This document shows, piece after piece, positions 1 to 6,443 of a stretch of DNA of 6,443 nucleotides. Below the pieces are notes generated by a model, which was not told the origin of the DNA, searched no databases, and was given only the letters and a program-made list of their open reading frames with translations. Source of the stretch: Tissierellia bacterium (GTDB lineage: Bacteria; Bacillota_A; Clostridia; Tissierellales; Peptoniphilaceae); contig JAAZCH010000137.1 in the NCBI GenBank assembly GCA_012513395.1, forward strand, positions 1 through 6,443, written 5' to 3'. Within the stretch, counting starts at the first letter, position 1; each line of letters opens with the position of its first letter. A program made the position numbers and the translations under genes.

Positions 1-18
1 AAATTTATAAAAAAGTTG

Positions 19-47
19 TTGACATGTATATGAAAACGTTGTACAAT
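19..47 (+). promoter_or_regulatory. tpl promoter (sigma-70/sigma-A type)
   Basis: The -35 box TTGACA (19-24) is perfect. The -10 box TACAAT (42-47) matches five of six consensus bases, and the spacer is exactly 17 bp. Transcription should start near position 54, giving a leader of about 70 nt before the tpl start codon. A cre-like element occupies the spacer (listed separately), so this strong core promoter is probably held down by a repressor. Confidence 0.85.
31..44 (+). promoter_or_regulatory. cre-like operator inside the tpl promoter
   Basis: The 14-mer starting TGAAAACGTT matches 9 of the 11 defined positions of the CcpA catabolite-responsive consensus TGWAANCGNTNWCA. The two mismatches are at its 3' end. 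It lies between the -35 and -10 boxes and overlaps the first bases of the -10, where a bound protein would block RNA polymerase. The same 10-mer recurs at the same place in the symporter promoter. It could instead be an operator for the neighbouring GntR-type regulator. A partly overlapping TTGTACAA palindrome at 39-46 leaves that possibility open. Confidence 0.5.
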
Positions 48-59
48 GACTTTGGAATT

Positions 60-82
60 CAGTGATGCATCACGCATCGCTG
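60..82 (+). promoter_or_regulatory. 5'-leader hairpin of tpl mRNA
   Basis: Arms CAGTGATGC (60-68) and GCATCGCTG (74-82) pair over 9 bp with one U-G wobble around a 5-nt loop. The overlapping 12-mer GTGATGCATCAC (62-73) is also a perfect DNA palindrome. The hairpin would begin about six nucleotides from the predicted transcript 5' end. No U-tract follows, so it is not a terminator. A 5'-end stabilising stem-loop or a protein-binding palindrome are both plausible. Confidence 0.5.
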
Positions 83-89
83 CAAGTGA

Positions 90-1514
<1,425 letters not shown>

Positions 1515-1521
1515 AAAAAAT

Positions 1522-1561
1522 AATATTTAGGTATGTTCTTACTTGGACATACCTAAATATT
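1522..1561 (+). terminator. Terminator hairpin after tpl
   Basis: Arms 1522-1536 and 1547-1561 are perfectly complementary over 15 bp. A further U-G and C-G pair closes a 6-nt loop. The outer part of the stem is nearly all A/T, and only two T residues follow, so the U-tract is poor. An A8 run just upstream (1513-1520) would supply a U-tract on the opposite strand. Its position 7 bases after the tpl stop supports a 3'-end role. Confidence 0.7.
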
Positions 1562-1688
1562 TAAACAAGCATGAGGAAATTTTATTTTCAATAGGTTTAT
1601 TTATAATAATTAAATTGCTTTCTTATTGAGGATTTCGATACTATCACGATAAAACCAGCTGTTAGTCTAGGTCAGAGAGGAAAATCAA

Positions 1689-1717
1689 CAGACAAAATTA
1701 ATCTATTGTGGTATTAT
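1689..1717 (+). promoter_or_regulatory. Candidate promoter of the GntR-type regulator
   Basis: CAGACA (1689-1694, 4 of 6 to the -35 consensus) is followed after 17 bp by TATTAT (1712-1717, 5 of 6 to the -10). Transcription would begin about 40 nt before the start codon. Other AT-rich hexamers in the 200-bp gap could also serve, for example TATAAT at 1602-1607, but I found no reasonable -35 for it. Confidence 0.35.
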
Positions 1718-1724
1718 AAAATAC
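1711..1724 (+). promoter_or_regulatory. Candidate GntR auto-operator
   Basis: GTATT (1711-1715) and AATAC (1720-1724) form a perfect 5-bp inverted repeat around 4 bp. TTG (1706-1708) lies on the left and AA (1725-1726) on the right. The site overlaps the candidate -10 of the regulator gene. FadR/FCD-subfamily GntR proteins often bind short AT-rich dyads with GT and AC half-site cores next to their own promoters, so autorepression is a reasonable guess. Confidence 0.3.
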
Positions 1725-1763
1725 AAATAGTTAAAAACCAACAAAGTTTTATAGGAGTAAATA

Positions 1764-2438
1764 ATGATAGTAAAAGAGACACTTAGTGATCAAATATATT
1801 TTGAATTAAGAAAAGCAATATTGTCCAGGGAAATACCCTTGGGTTCTAAAATTGTTAATAGACAATTACAAGAAAGATTTAATGTAAGTTCATCGCCCAT
1901 AAGAGATGCAGTTAATAGACTTTACCAAGATGAATTAATTTCAAAAGTTACCAACGCGGGGGCAACGGTAATAGAACTGGAATATCAAACAGCAAGTGAA
2001 ATTAATGAAATAATTAAATATATAGGAATGACTGGGGTAGAGATATCTTTTGAAAAAGGGAATCGAGATTTCATCGTAAAAGATCTTAAAGAGTTAATAA
2101 AATTGCAAAGAAAAGAAATTGACAACGATTTATATTACAATTATGATTACGATTTTCATAAAACCTTTATCGACAATTCAAATAATAGATATTTAAAAAA
2201 ATTATATAAACAGTATCATGCGCTAAACGAACTTCTCGTCAGATCTTTTCATAGTGATTGGAGATTTGATTTAAGAAAGAGCAGCTTTGAAACCCATATT
2301 AAAATTGTAGAAGCATACGAAAACGGGCATTTAGATGAAGCACTCGACTTAACTAAAAATCATTATGACATAGCTGATGACATGTTTAGGCAAGTATTTG
2401 AAAAAAAAGAAAACGCCATTATTTCGATTGATGAATAA
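1764..2438 (+). CDS. GntR-family transcriptional regulator, FadR/FCD subfamily
   Basis: This 224-aa DNA-binding protein is of normal length for the family. Residues about 7-70 form the GntR winged helix-turn-helix, with the hallmark run LQERFNVSSSPIRDAVNRL at 35-53. Residues about 78-212 form the all-helical FCD effector domain. The FCD metal-site residues appear intact: D128 and H132 (DxxFH), H178 and H200. It therefore probably senses a carboxylate or amino-acid-like ligand through a bound metal. AGGAG at 1753-1757 sits 6 bases before ATG. It lies between tyrosine phenol-lyase and the symporter and is separated from both, which makes them its likeliest targets. The ligand and its sign of action cannot be read from the sequence. 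Confidence 0.88.
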   Translation: MIVKETLSDQIYFELRKAILSREIPLGSKIVNRQLQERFNVSSSPIRDAVNRLYQDELISKVTNAGATVIELEYQTASEINEIIKYIGMTGVEISFEKGNRDFIVKDLKELIKLQRKEIDNDLYYNYDYDFHKTFIDNSNNRYLKKLYKQYHALNELLVRSFHSDWRFDLRKSSFETHIKIVEAYENGHLDEALDLTKNHYDIADDMFRQVFEKKENAIISIDE

Positions 2439-2454
2439 TTATTTTATAATAGAA

Positions 2455-2478
2455 AACTAACATAAACTTATGTAAGTT
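2455..2478 (+). terminator. Possible weak terminator or dyad after the GntR gene
   Basis: Arms 2455-2464 and 2469-2478 are complementary at 9 of 10 positions around a 4-nt loop, and ATTTT follows. The stem is very AT-rich, so termination would be weak. Lying between the regulator and the symporter promoter, it could equally be a protein-binding dyad. Confidence 0.4.
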
Positions 2479-2500
2479 ATTTTAAGCTTGCCCAAATTCC

Positions 2501-2530
2501 TTGGATAAATGTTGAAAACGTTCTTATGAT
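2501..2530 (+). promoter_or_regulatory. Symporter promoter
   Basis: TTGGAT (2501-2506) and TATGAT (2525-2530, 5 of 6 to the -10 consensus) are separated by 18 bp. The -35 is weak. Confidence comes from the parallel with the tpl promoter: both carry TGAAAACGTT starting 7 bases after the -35. The transcript would start near 2537, about 40 nt before the ATG at 2577. Confidence 0.55.
2513..2526 (+). promoter_or_regulatory. cre-like operator inside the symporter promoter
   Basis: The 14-mer TGAAAACGTTCTTA matches 10 of 11 defined positions of TGWAANCGNTNWCA. It fills the spacer between the proposed -35 and -10 boxes. The first ten bases are identical to the element in the tpl promoter. A CcpA-type repressor is the simplest reader. 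The intervening GntR-type regulator is the alternative. Confidence 0.55.
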
Positions 2531-2576
2531 TTAATTGTTTCGAAAGAAGAAACAAATTACCTTAAGGGAGGTTAAT

Positions 2577-3890
2577 ATGAGCGAATCAAAATTTAAATCT
2601 AAATGGGGATTTATTTTAGCCTGTGTAGGCTCGGCAGTAGGTATGGCAAATGTTTGGGGTTTTCCTTATAAATTAGGGGAAAACGGAGGATTTGCGTTTC
2701 TTGTTCCATATTTAATATTTGTAGTTATATTTTCATATGTAGGATTATCGGCAGAATATGCGGTAGGTAGAAGGGCAAAAACTGGTACAGTAGGTGCCTA
2801 CGAAATGGCATGGAGGTCTGGCGGAAAAGAAGGAGTAGGAAAAATTGTAGGTTGGATTCCATTAGCAGGATCTATGTGTATAGCTATTGGTTATGCAGTT
2901 ATAATTGCATACGTTCTCAAAGGATTGACAGCCTCAGTTACTGGTGAAATTATGACAATTGATCCAGGTCCGTGGTTTGAGTCCTTTGCATTACAAGAAT
3001 TCAAAGTAATTCCATTTCATATAATAGTAGTCATAGGATCCTTGATGACTTTATTAATGGGTGCAGAAAGTATTGAAAAAACAAATAAGATTATGATGCC
3101 TTTATTCTTCTTACTATTTATTATAATGGCGATTAGAGTAGCTTTTTTACCTGGGGCTTCTGAAGGATATAAATTCTTATTTACACCAAATTGGGCTAAG
3201 TTAGCAGAACCTATGGTATGGGTAGCAGCAATGGGACAAGCATTCTTCTCACTTTCAGTAACAGGTTCAGGGATGATTGTATATGGAGCATACTTACCAG
3301 ATAGTGAAGACGTCGTAGATGGAGCGAAATGGACAGCAGTATTCGATATTATAGCAGCTACAGTAGCAGCACTTGTTATGATTCCAGCTGTATTTGCATA
3401 CAATATGGACCCAGCAGGTGGACCAGGTCTGTTATTCGTAACACTTCCTACAATATTACAAGAAATGCCTTTTGGTCAAATATTTGCAATAATACTATTT
3501 ACAGCTGTAGCATTTGGTGGAATTTCTTCCATCCAAAATATGTTTGAAGTCGTATTGGAATCGCTGATGTATAAATTCAAAAGTTTGAAAAGAATTCCAG
3601 GTATTATCGGATTAGCAGTAATTTGTTTTGGAATTGGAGTTTTCATGGAACCTATATCTACATGGGGACCTTGGATGGACTTTGTAAGTATATACATCAT
3701 ACCAATAGGAGCTACAATAGGAGCATTCTCTTGGTTCTGGATAATGAAAAAAGAAGATTTGTTAGAAGAAATTAACAAAGGTGCAATTAAGAAGCAAGGG
3801 GATACTTGGCACAATATCGGAAAATTTGTGTACGTTCCATTTGCAACTATATTATGTGTAATCGCATTATTTATGCAAATAGCATTCTAA
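2577..3890 (+). CDS. Neurotransmitter:sodium symporter family amino-acid transporter (Tyt1-like)
   Basis: This LeuT-fold Na+-coupled amino-acid importer sits in the cytoplasmic membrane. With 437 aa and about 11 transmembrane helices (last near 414-434), it lacks helix 12, as do bacterial members such as the Fusobacterium tyrosine transporter Tyt1. Helix 1 carries the family signature GSAVGMANVWGFPY (18-31), and helix 6 carries FFSLSVTGSGMIVYGAY (223-239). Position 28 is Gly, where most members have the extracellular-gate Arg. The facing Asp in helix 10 (MDF, D368) is kept. Helix 6 has Gly where LeuT has Phe259, which fits a large aromatic substrate. I chose ATG 2577 because GGGAGG at 2566-2571 precedes it and MSESKFKSKWGF is a typical family N-terminus. 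An in-frame TTG at 2535 would lie at the predicted transcript start and has no binding site. Proximity to tyrosine phenol-lyase suggests tyrosine import. Confidence 0.93.
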   Translation: MSESKFKSKWGFILACVGSAVGMANVWGFPYKLGENGGFAFLVPYLIFVVIFSYVGLSAEYAVGRRAKTGTVGAYEMAWRSGGKEGVGKIVGWIPLAGSMCIAIGYAVIIAYVLKGLTASVTGEIMTIDPGPWFESFALQEFKVIPFHIIVVIGSLMTLLMGAESIEKTNKIMMPLFFLLFIIMAIRVAFLPGASEGYKFLFTPNWAKLAEPMVWVAAMGQAFFSLSVTGSGMIVYGAYLPDSEDVVDGAKWTAVFDIIAATVAALVMIPAVFAYNMDPAGGPGLLFVTLPTILQEMPFGQIFAIILFTAVAFGGISSIQNMFEVVLESLMYKFKSLKRIPGIIGLAVICFGIGVFMEPISTWGPWMDFVSIYIIPIGATIGAFSWFWIMKKEDLLEEINKGAIKKQGDTWHNIGKFVYVPFATILCVIALFMQIAF

Positions 3891-3902
3891 AATAAAAAAC
3901 AA

Positions 3903-3931
3903 AAAGCGAGATGGCTACATCTCGCTTTAAT
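3903..3931 (+). terminator. Terminator after the symporter
   Basis: A perfect 11-bp stem (3903-3913 with 3918-3928), GC-rich in its middle, closes a GCTA loop. It is preceded by an A-rich run and followed by a short TTTAAT tail. Only 26 bases separate the stem from the next start codon, so any readthrough would feed the downstream gene. Confidence 0.85.
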
Positions 3932-3954
3932 AATCTAAATTAAGGAGTAAGATT

Positions 3955-4665
3955 TTGAAAAAAAGGCTCATTACATTTCTAACTTTTTTATATCTGTTTA
4001 ATATTATAGGTTTTGGTGGAATTATTTTATTAGATATACCTTTTCATGAAGTTTTTTCCAATCCATCGTTTGTAGCTTTGTTCGTTTTAGGTTCACTAGG
4101 TCCTGGTATTGTTGGAATATTTCTATCTAGAGAAGAAATTAAAATTCATTTTAATAATTTTAATTTAAAAAATCTGCTTATGATGTTAGTTTTATTATTG
4201 ACTCATTTTGGATTATATAGATTCATGGGCGGATTAAGAAAAAATATAAACTATCCATATCTAATGTCTATCTCAATTTCAATAATCCTTTTTGGTTTAC
4301 AAGAGATAGGATGGTATAAAAATGTATTTAAGGCATTTGAAGACGAAAAGGGTTTGATAAAATCATGTATAATAGTGGGACTTTTTAAAGTTTTGGGATT
4401 CTTACCATTAATTCTTTTGCCAGGATTTATAATAAGATCAGATTCTTTTGCATATTTTTCAATGTTGATGGTTGGGATTAGTGCATTGTCCATATTTTTA
4501 AGAGAATTTACTGATTCATTTATATATAGTATATTGTTTGTAGGAATAGTTTATGGAGTTATGGTTAATATGAATTTTAATCAAGGAATCCCGATGGTAT
4601 TAATTGGATTTATTGAATGTATAATATTATATGGACTTCAAGATTATATAAAAAGGAAAAATTGA
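3955..4665 (+). CDS. Degenerate CPBP-family (CAAX protease-like) membrane protein
   Basis: This 236-aa integral membrane protein has about eight hydrophobic segments (near 6-26, 38-57, 73-90, 103-117, 136-158, 165-183, 188-207 and 211-228). The layout recalls CPBP intramembrane proteases: a GSLGPGIVGIFL segment at 46-57, QEIGWY (116-121) where active members have EEIGWR, VGLFKVLGFLPLILLPG (141-157) where they have His at the F149 position, and ALSIFL...SILFV (177-196) where they have His at V196. Only E117 of the expected catalytic set remains, so proteolysis is unlikely. Translation starts at TTG, supported by AAGGAG at 3942-3947. The gene is extremely AT-rich (8 G/C of 60 in 4141-4200). It has no room for its own promoter after the preceding terminator. 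The family call rests on motif spacing and is tentative, and I cannot name a function. Confidence 0.7.
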   Translation: MKKRLITFLTFLYLFNIIGFGGIILLDIPFHEVFSNPSFVALFVLGSLGPGIVGIFLSREEIKIHFNNFNLKNLLMMLVLLLTHFGLYRFMGGLRKNINYPYLMSISISIILFGLQEIGWYKNVFKAFEDEKGLIKSCIIVGLFKVLGFLPLILLPGFIIRSDSFAYFSMLMVGISALSIFLREFTDSFIYSILFVGIVYGVMVNMNFNQGIPMVLIGFIECIILYGLQDYIKRKN

Positions 4666-4859
4666 TAAAACTTAAACTATTTTAAAAAATTGTTACATAA
4701 TAAATAAAAACAATCGAAACTTACATTGATTTTTTAAGAAAAATTTACATAAAATATAAATTATATTTTATTAACTTCCATTGAATTCTAATAATTAAAA
4801 CCTAGTGTTTGCAAGGGTTCCCATTAAAAAGCAACAAAAAAATAAAAAAATATAGATAT

Positions 4860-4908
4860 AAATTAATCAAAGTTGAAGATAAAATCATTAAAATAGATTG
4901 ATTAATTT
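4860..4908 (+). repeat. 11-bp inverted repeat with 27-bp spacer
   Basis: AAATTAATCAA (4860-4870) and TTGATTAATTT (4898-4908) are exact reverse complements. The centre is about 140 bp upstream of the PAS-HTH regulator gene. Such spaced dyads can bind a dimeric regulator twice or form a loop. In DNA this AT-rich, chance is a real alternative. Confidence 0.5.
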
Positions 4909-4952
4909 CTCATTTTGTACTAAACTTATATAAAATTATTAAATAATTAAGA

Positions 4953-4976
4953 GTTAAAAGGTTAAAATGTTAAAAT
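4953..4976 (+). repeat. Three tandem GTTAAAA repeats, 8-bp period
   Basis: GTTAAAA begins at 4953, 4961 and 4969, followed by G, T and T, and a fourth GT starts at 4977. The array ends 49 bp before the ATG of the PAS-HTH regulator, so it lies in its promoter or leader. Function is unknown. Slippage-generated repeat or regulator-binding iterons are both possible. Confidence 0.6.
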
Positions 4977-5024
4977 GTAAGGGGAAATATTAACTAATTC
5001 TTAATTTGATTTGGGAGAAAAATC

Positions 5025-5720
5025 ATGAACACGATACTAGAAAACTATGTTAGCTTATTGGACTTTGTAAGTTTATCGATTGGGCCAGACTATGAATTGT
5101 CATTAATCGACACCTCAAATGGTGAGAACAAGATTATAGCAATGAAGTGCGGAAATATCAGCGGTAAACATGTTGGAGAAAAAATGCTACCTATTCTCGA
5201 GGAAGTAATATCGAATAAGGAATACGAAACATCTGACTACATAGTTAACAGAGCTGCTTTCGGAGCGAATGGAAAGGCGTTAAGAACATCCATGTTTTTC
5301 ATTAAAGACGAAGCAAAGCATTTGTTAGGAATAATGAGTATCAACTTTGATGATTCTAGATACGAAGATCTAGGAAGAAGGATACTTCAGCTATGTCACC
5401 CAGACGGATTCGAAGAAGATGTGCGCCAAGTAACTGCAGCTAGAACAGAAGGTAAAGAAGCTGGCGGCTATCATGGTGTGCAAGAAGAGAAGAGAACTTT
5501 GGAACAAACCATTGAAGACATAGTAGATGGGGAGTTTAGAAATATTATGATACCTCTAGAAAGACTTACTCAAGAAGAAAAAATCGCCATAGTGAAGAAT
5601 CTTGATAATAAAGGGGTCTTTATGATAAAAGGTGCTGTTGGAATACTAGCAAAAAGACTAGACGTATCCCAAGCCAGCTTGTACAGATATATCACAATTG
5701 CAAGAGAAGACGATAAATAG
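5025..5720 (+). CDS. YheO-type PAS and helix-turn-helix transcriptional regulator
   Basis: This 231-aa cytoplasmic regulator has two parts. Residues about 5-115 form a YheO-like PAS domain, including FGANGKALRTSMFFIKDE and GIMSINFDDS, which match the family's ligand-domain core. After a charged linker (about 130-160), residues about 165-226 form the HTH_22-type DNA-binding domain, with LTQEEKIAIVKNLDNKGVF and the recognition region IKGAVGILAKRLDVSQASLYRYI. The characterised relative DauR controls amino-acid (D-arginine) catabolism in Pseudomonas, so a role in sensing an amino acid or its product is reasonable here. ATG 5025 is preceded by GGGAG (5013-5017) at 7 bases. It is a single-gene unit with its own terminator. 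Whether it controls the tyrosine genes upstream is inference from proximity. Confidence 0.88.
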   Translation: MNTILENYVSLLDFVSLSIGPDYELSLIDTSNGENKIIAMKCGNISGKHVGEKMLPILEEVISNKEYETSDYIVNRAAFGANGKALRTSMFFIKDEAKHLLGIMSINFDDSRYEDLGRRILQLCHPDGFEEDVRQVTAARTEGKEAGGYHGVQEEKRTLEQTIEDIVDGEFRNIMIPLERLTQEEKIAIVKNLDNKGVFMIKGAVGILAKRLDVSQASLYRYITIAREDDK

Positions 5721-5724
5721 AACT

Positions 5725-5763
5725 AAAGCCTAAATTTGCCTATGCAGATTTGGGCTTTTATTT
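5725..5763 (+). terminator. Rho-independent terminator after the PAS-HTH regulator
   Basis: Arms 5725-5739 and 5744-5758 pair over 15 bp with two G-U wobbles around the loop CTAT. The stem runs into TTTTATTT (5756-5763). This is the most canonical terminator in the window. Confidence 0.9.
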
Positions 5764-5765
5764 GA

Positions 5766-5810
5766 TTGACTGAAAAAATATTTTGAGTTACTATAAAATC
5801 ATATTATAAG
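5766..5810 (+). promoter_or_regulatory. Promoter region of the YczE-like gene (boxes uncertain)
   Basis: Two pairings are possible. One is TTGACT (5766-5771) with TACTAT (5789-5794) at 17 bp. The other is TTGAGT (5783-5788) with TATAAG (5805-5810) at 16 bp. Because a strong terminator lies directly upstream, some promoter is expected here, but I cannot choose between these. Confidence 0.35.
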
Positions 5811-5829
5811 ATAAAAAATTGGAGACATA

Positions 5830-6443
5830 ATGGACAAGATTAATCTAATAAAACGAATTCTCATTTTATTTTTCGGCATATACTTATTTGGATTGGCTCT
5901 TACTTTTATAATTTATTGTGGTTTAGGAATGGATGCATGGAATGTTTTTCATGACGGATTAGGCAAAGTTTTTGGGCTTAGCTTAGGATATATCACTATC
6001 TTAGTATCCGTTGTGATGATGGTAGTAGCTATGATATTCGGAGAACCTCTAGGAATAGGAACCATTGTGAATGGCGTATTTGTAGGAATATTTATTCAAA
6101 TGCACATGGATTTAGAAATATTTACAATGCAAACCAATTTGTTAATGGGTTTATTGTATTTATTTATCGGAACGGTATTGATAGGATTTGCCAGTTATTT
6201 TTACATGAAACCAGGACTAGGGTCAGGACCTAGAGATTCATTTAACTTAGCCTTATCAAAAAGGACAGGCTTGAAAATGGGTTACGCAAAATCTATAGTA
6301 GAGACAATTGTAGTCATAATAGGTATGATTTTAGGAGGAAGCTTCGGATTAGCAACTATACTAGGTGCAATATTTACAGGAATCATAGTCCAAGGAATAT
6401 TCGACCTGATGAAGTTCAACCCAAAAGAAATAAAGCATGAAAG
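5830..6443 (+). CDS. YczE/YitT-type integral membrane protein, 3' end outside window
   Basis: The frame is open from ATG 5830 to the window edge: 204 codons plus two bases, no stop. GGAG at 5821-5824 supports the start. The product is strongly hydrophobic with about five membrane segments (near 9-29, 52-70, 74-91, 103-125 and 153-190, the last probably two helices). It consists of two repeats, residues 31-90 and 129-188. These align over 60 residues without a gap, with 21 identities. Each starts with GLG and contains an LGIGTIV/FGLATIL glycine-rich stretch. The GLGSGPRD motif of the second repeat is typical of the YczE membrane-protein group, whose molecular function is unclear. At just over 200 residues the gene is probably almost complete. 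It is a separate unit behind the terminator, and nothing links it to tyrosine use. Confidence 0.82.
   Translation, partial: MDKINLIKRILILFFGIYLFGLALTFIIYCGLGMDAWNVFHDGLGKVFGLSLGYITILVSVVMMVVAMIFGEPLGIGTIVNGVFVGIFIQMHMDLEIFTMQTNLLMGLLYLFIGTVLIGFASYFYMKPGLGSGPRDSFNLALSKRTGLKMGYAKSIVETIVVIIGMILGGSFGLATILGAIFTGIIVQGIFDLMKFNPKEIKHE

Larger units (their letters stand above)
4666..5024 (+). other. AT-rich intergenic region without a gene
   Basis: I see no credible ORF or RNA gene in these 359 bases. The stretch is almost all A/T, with a less AT-rich patch at about 4801-4823. It contains a perfect 11-bp inverted repeat and a three-unit 8-bp direct repeat, both listed separately. A weak hairpin (CAAT 4711-4714 with ATTG 4725-4728, then a T run to 4735) might end the upstream transcript. 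I could not place a convincing promoter for the next gene. TTGTAC (4915-4920) with TATTAA (4937-4942) at 16 bp is the best guess. Confidence 0.6.

Noticed and set aside
1562..1763. T-box, riboswitch or small RNA upstream of the GntR gene
   Set aside because: There is no T-box motif such as AGGGTGG, no recognisable aptamer and no terminator-antiterminator pair. A seven-codon frame from ATG 1571 lacks features of a leader peptide.
3017..3814. Two minus-strand ORFs and one plus-strand ORF inside the symporter gene
   Set aside because: They lie entirely within the well-supported transporter frame and show no domain or binding site. The serine- and tyrosine-rich composition reflects reading the real codons out of frame.
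4251..4493. Minus-strand ORF of 80 codons inside the CPBP-like gene
   Set aside because: It is a shadow of the membrane-protein frame with no supporting signal of its own.
4706..4735. Terminator after the CPBP-like gene
   Set aside because: The stem is only CAAT/ATTG plus A-T pairs across a bulge with a 10-nt loop. It is too weak to list as a feature in such AT-rich DNA.

Overview
The window looks like chromosomal DNA from an AT-rich, amino-acid-fermenting anaerobe. A clostridial or tissierellial Firmicute fits best, and a fusobacterium cannot be excluded. The reasons are strong GGAGG-type ribosome binding sites, AGA/TTA/ATA-rich codon use, very AT-rich intergenic DNA, and gene content (tyrosine phenol-lyase plus an 11-helix sodium symporter) typical of such organisms. 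The assignment is inferred from the sequence alone. All six genes lie on the + strand. Most are separated by hairpins, so this is a set of short transcription units rather than one operon.

Layout. Positions 1-122 hold a near-consensus sigma-70/sigma-A promoter and a 5'-leader hairpin. The gene at 123-1514 is tyrosine phenol-lyase (tpl), closed by a terminator hairpin. The gene at 1764-2438 is a GntR/FCD-family repressor. The gene at 2577-3890 is a neurotransmitter:sodium symporter (NSS) family amino-acid transporter, probably for tyrosine or another aromatic amino acid, followed by a terminator. The TTG-initiated gene at 3955-4665 encodes a membrane protein that looks like a CPBP (CAAX protease/bacteriocin-processing) family member with most catalytic residues replaced. 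Positions 4666-5024 are an AT-rich gap with repeats and no gene. The gene at 5025-5720 is a YheO-type PAS plus HTH regulator with a strong terminator. From 5830 to the window edge runs a YczE/YitT-type membrane protein, open at the right end.

How the genes may work together. The transporter would import tyrosine with Na+. Tyrosine phenol-lyase would split it into phenol, pyruvate and ammonia. The two ligand-sensing regulators are candidates to control the pair. The most notable observation is that the tpl and symporter promoters share the 10-mer TGAAAACGTT. It starts exactly 7 bases after each -35 box and runs up to about the -10 box. It resembles a catabolite-responsive element (cre), which suggests the enzyme and transporter are co-repressed although they are separate units. 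I see no clearly new mobile, defence or RNA system. The second most interesting item is the pseudo-CPBP protein placed just behind a terminator.
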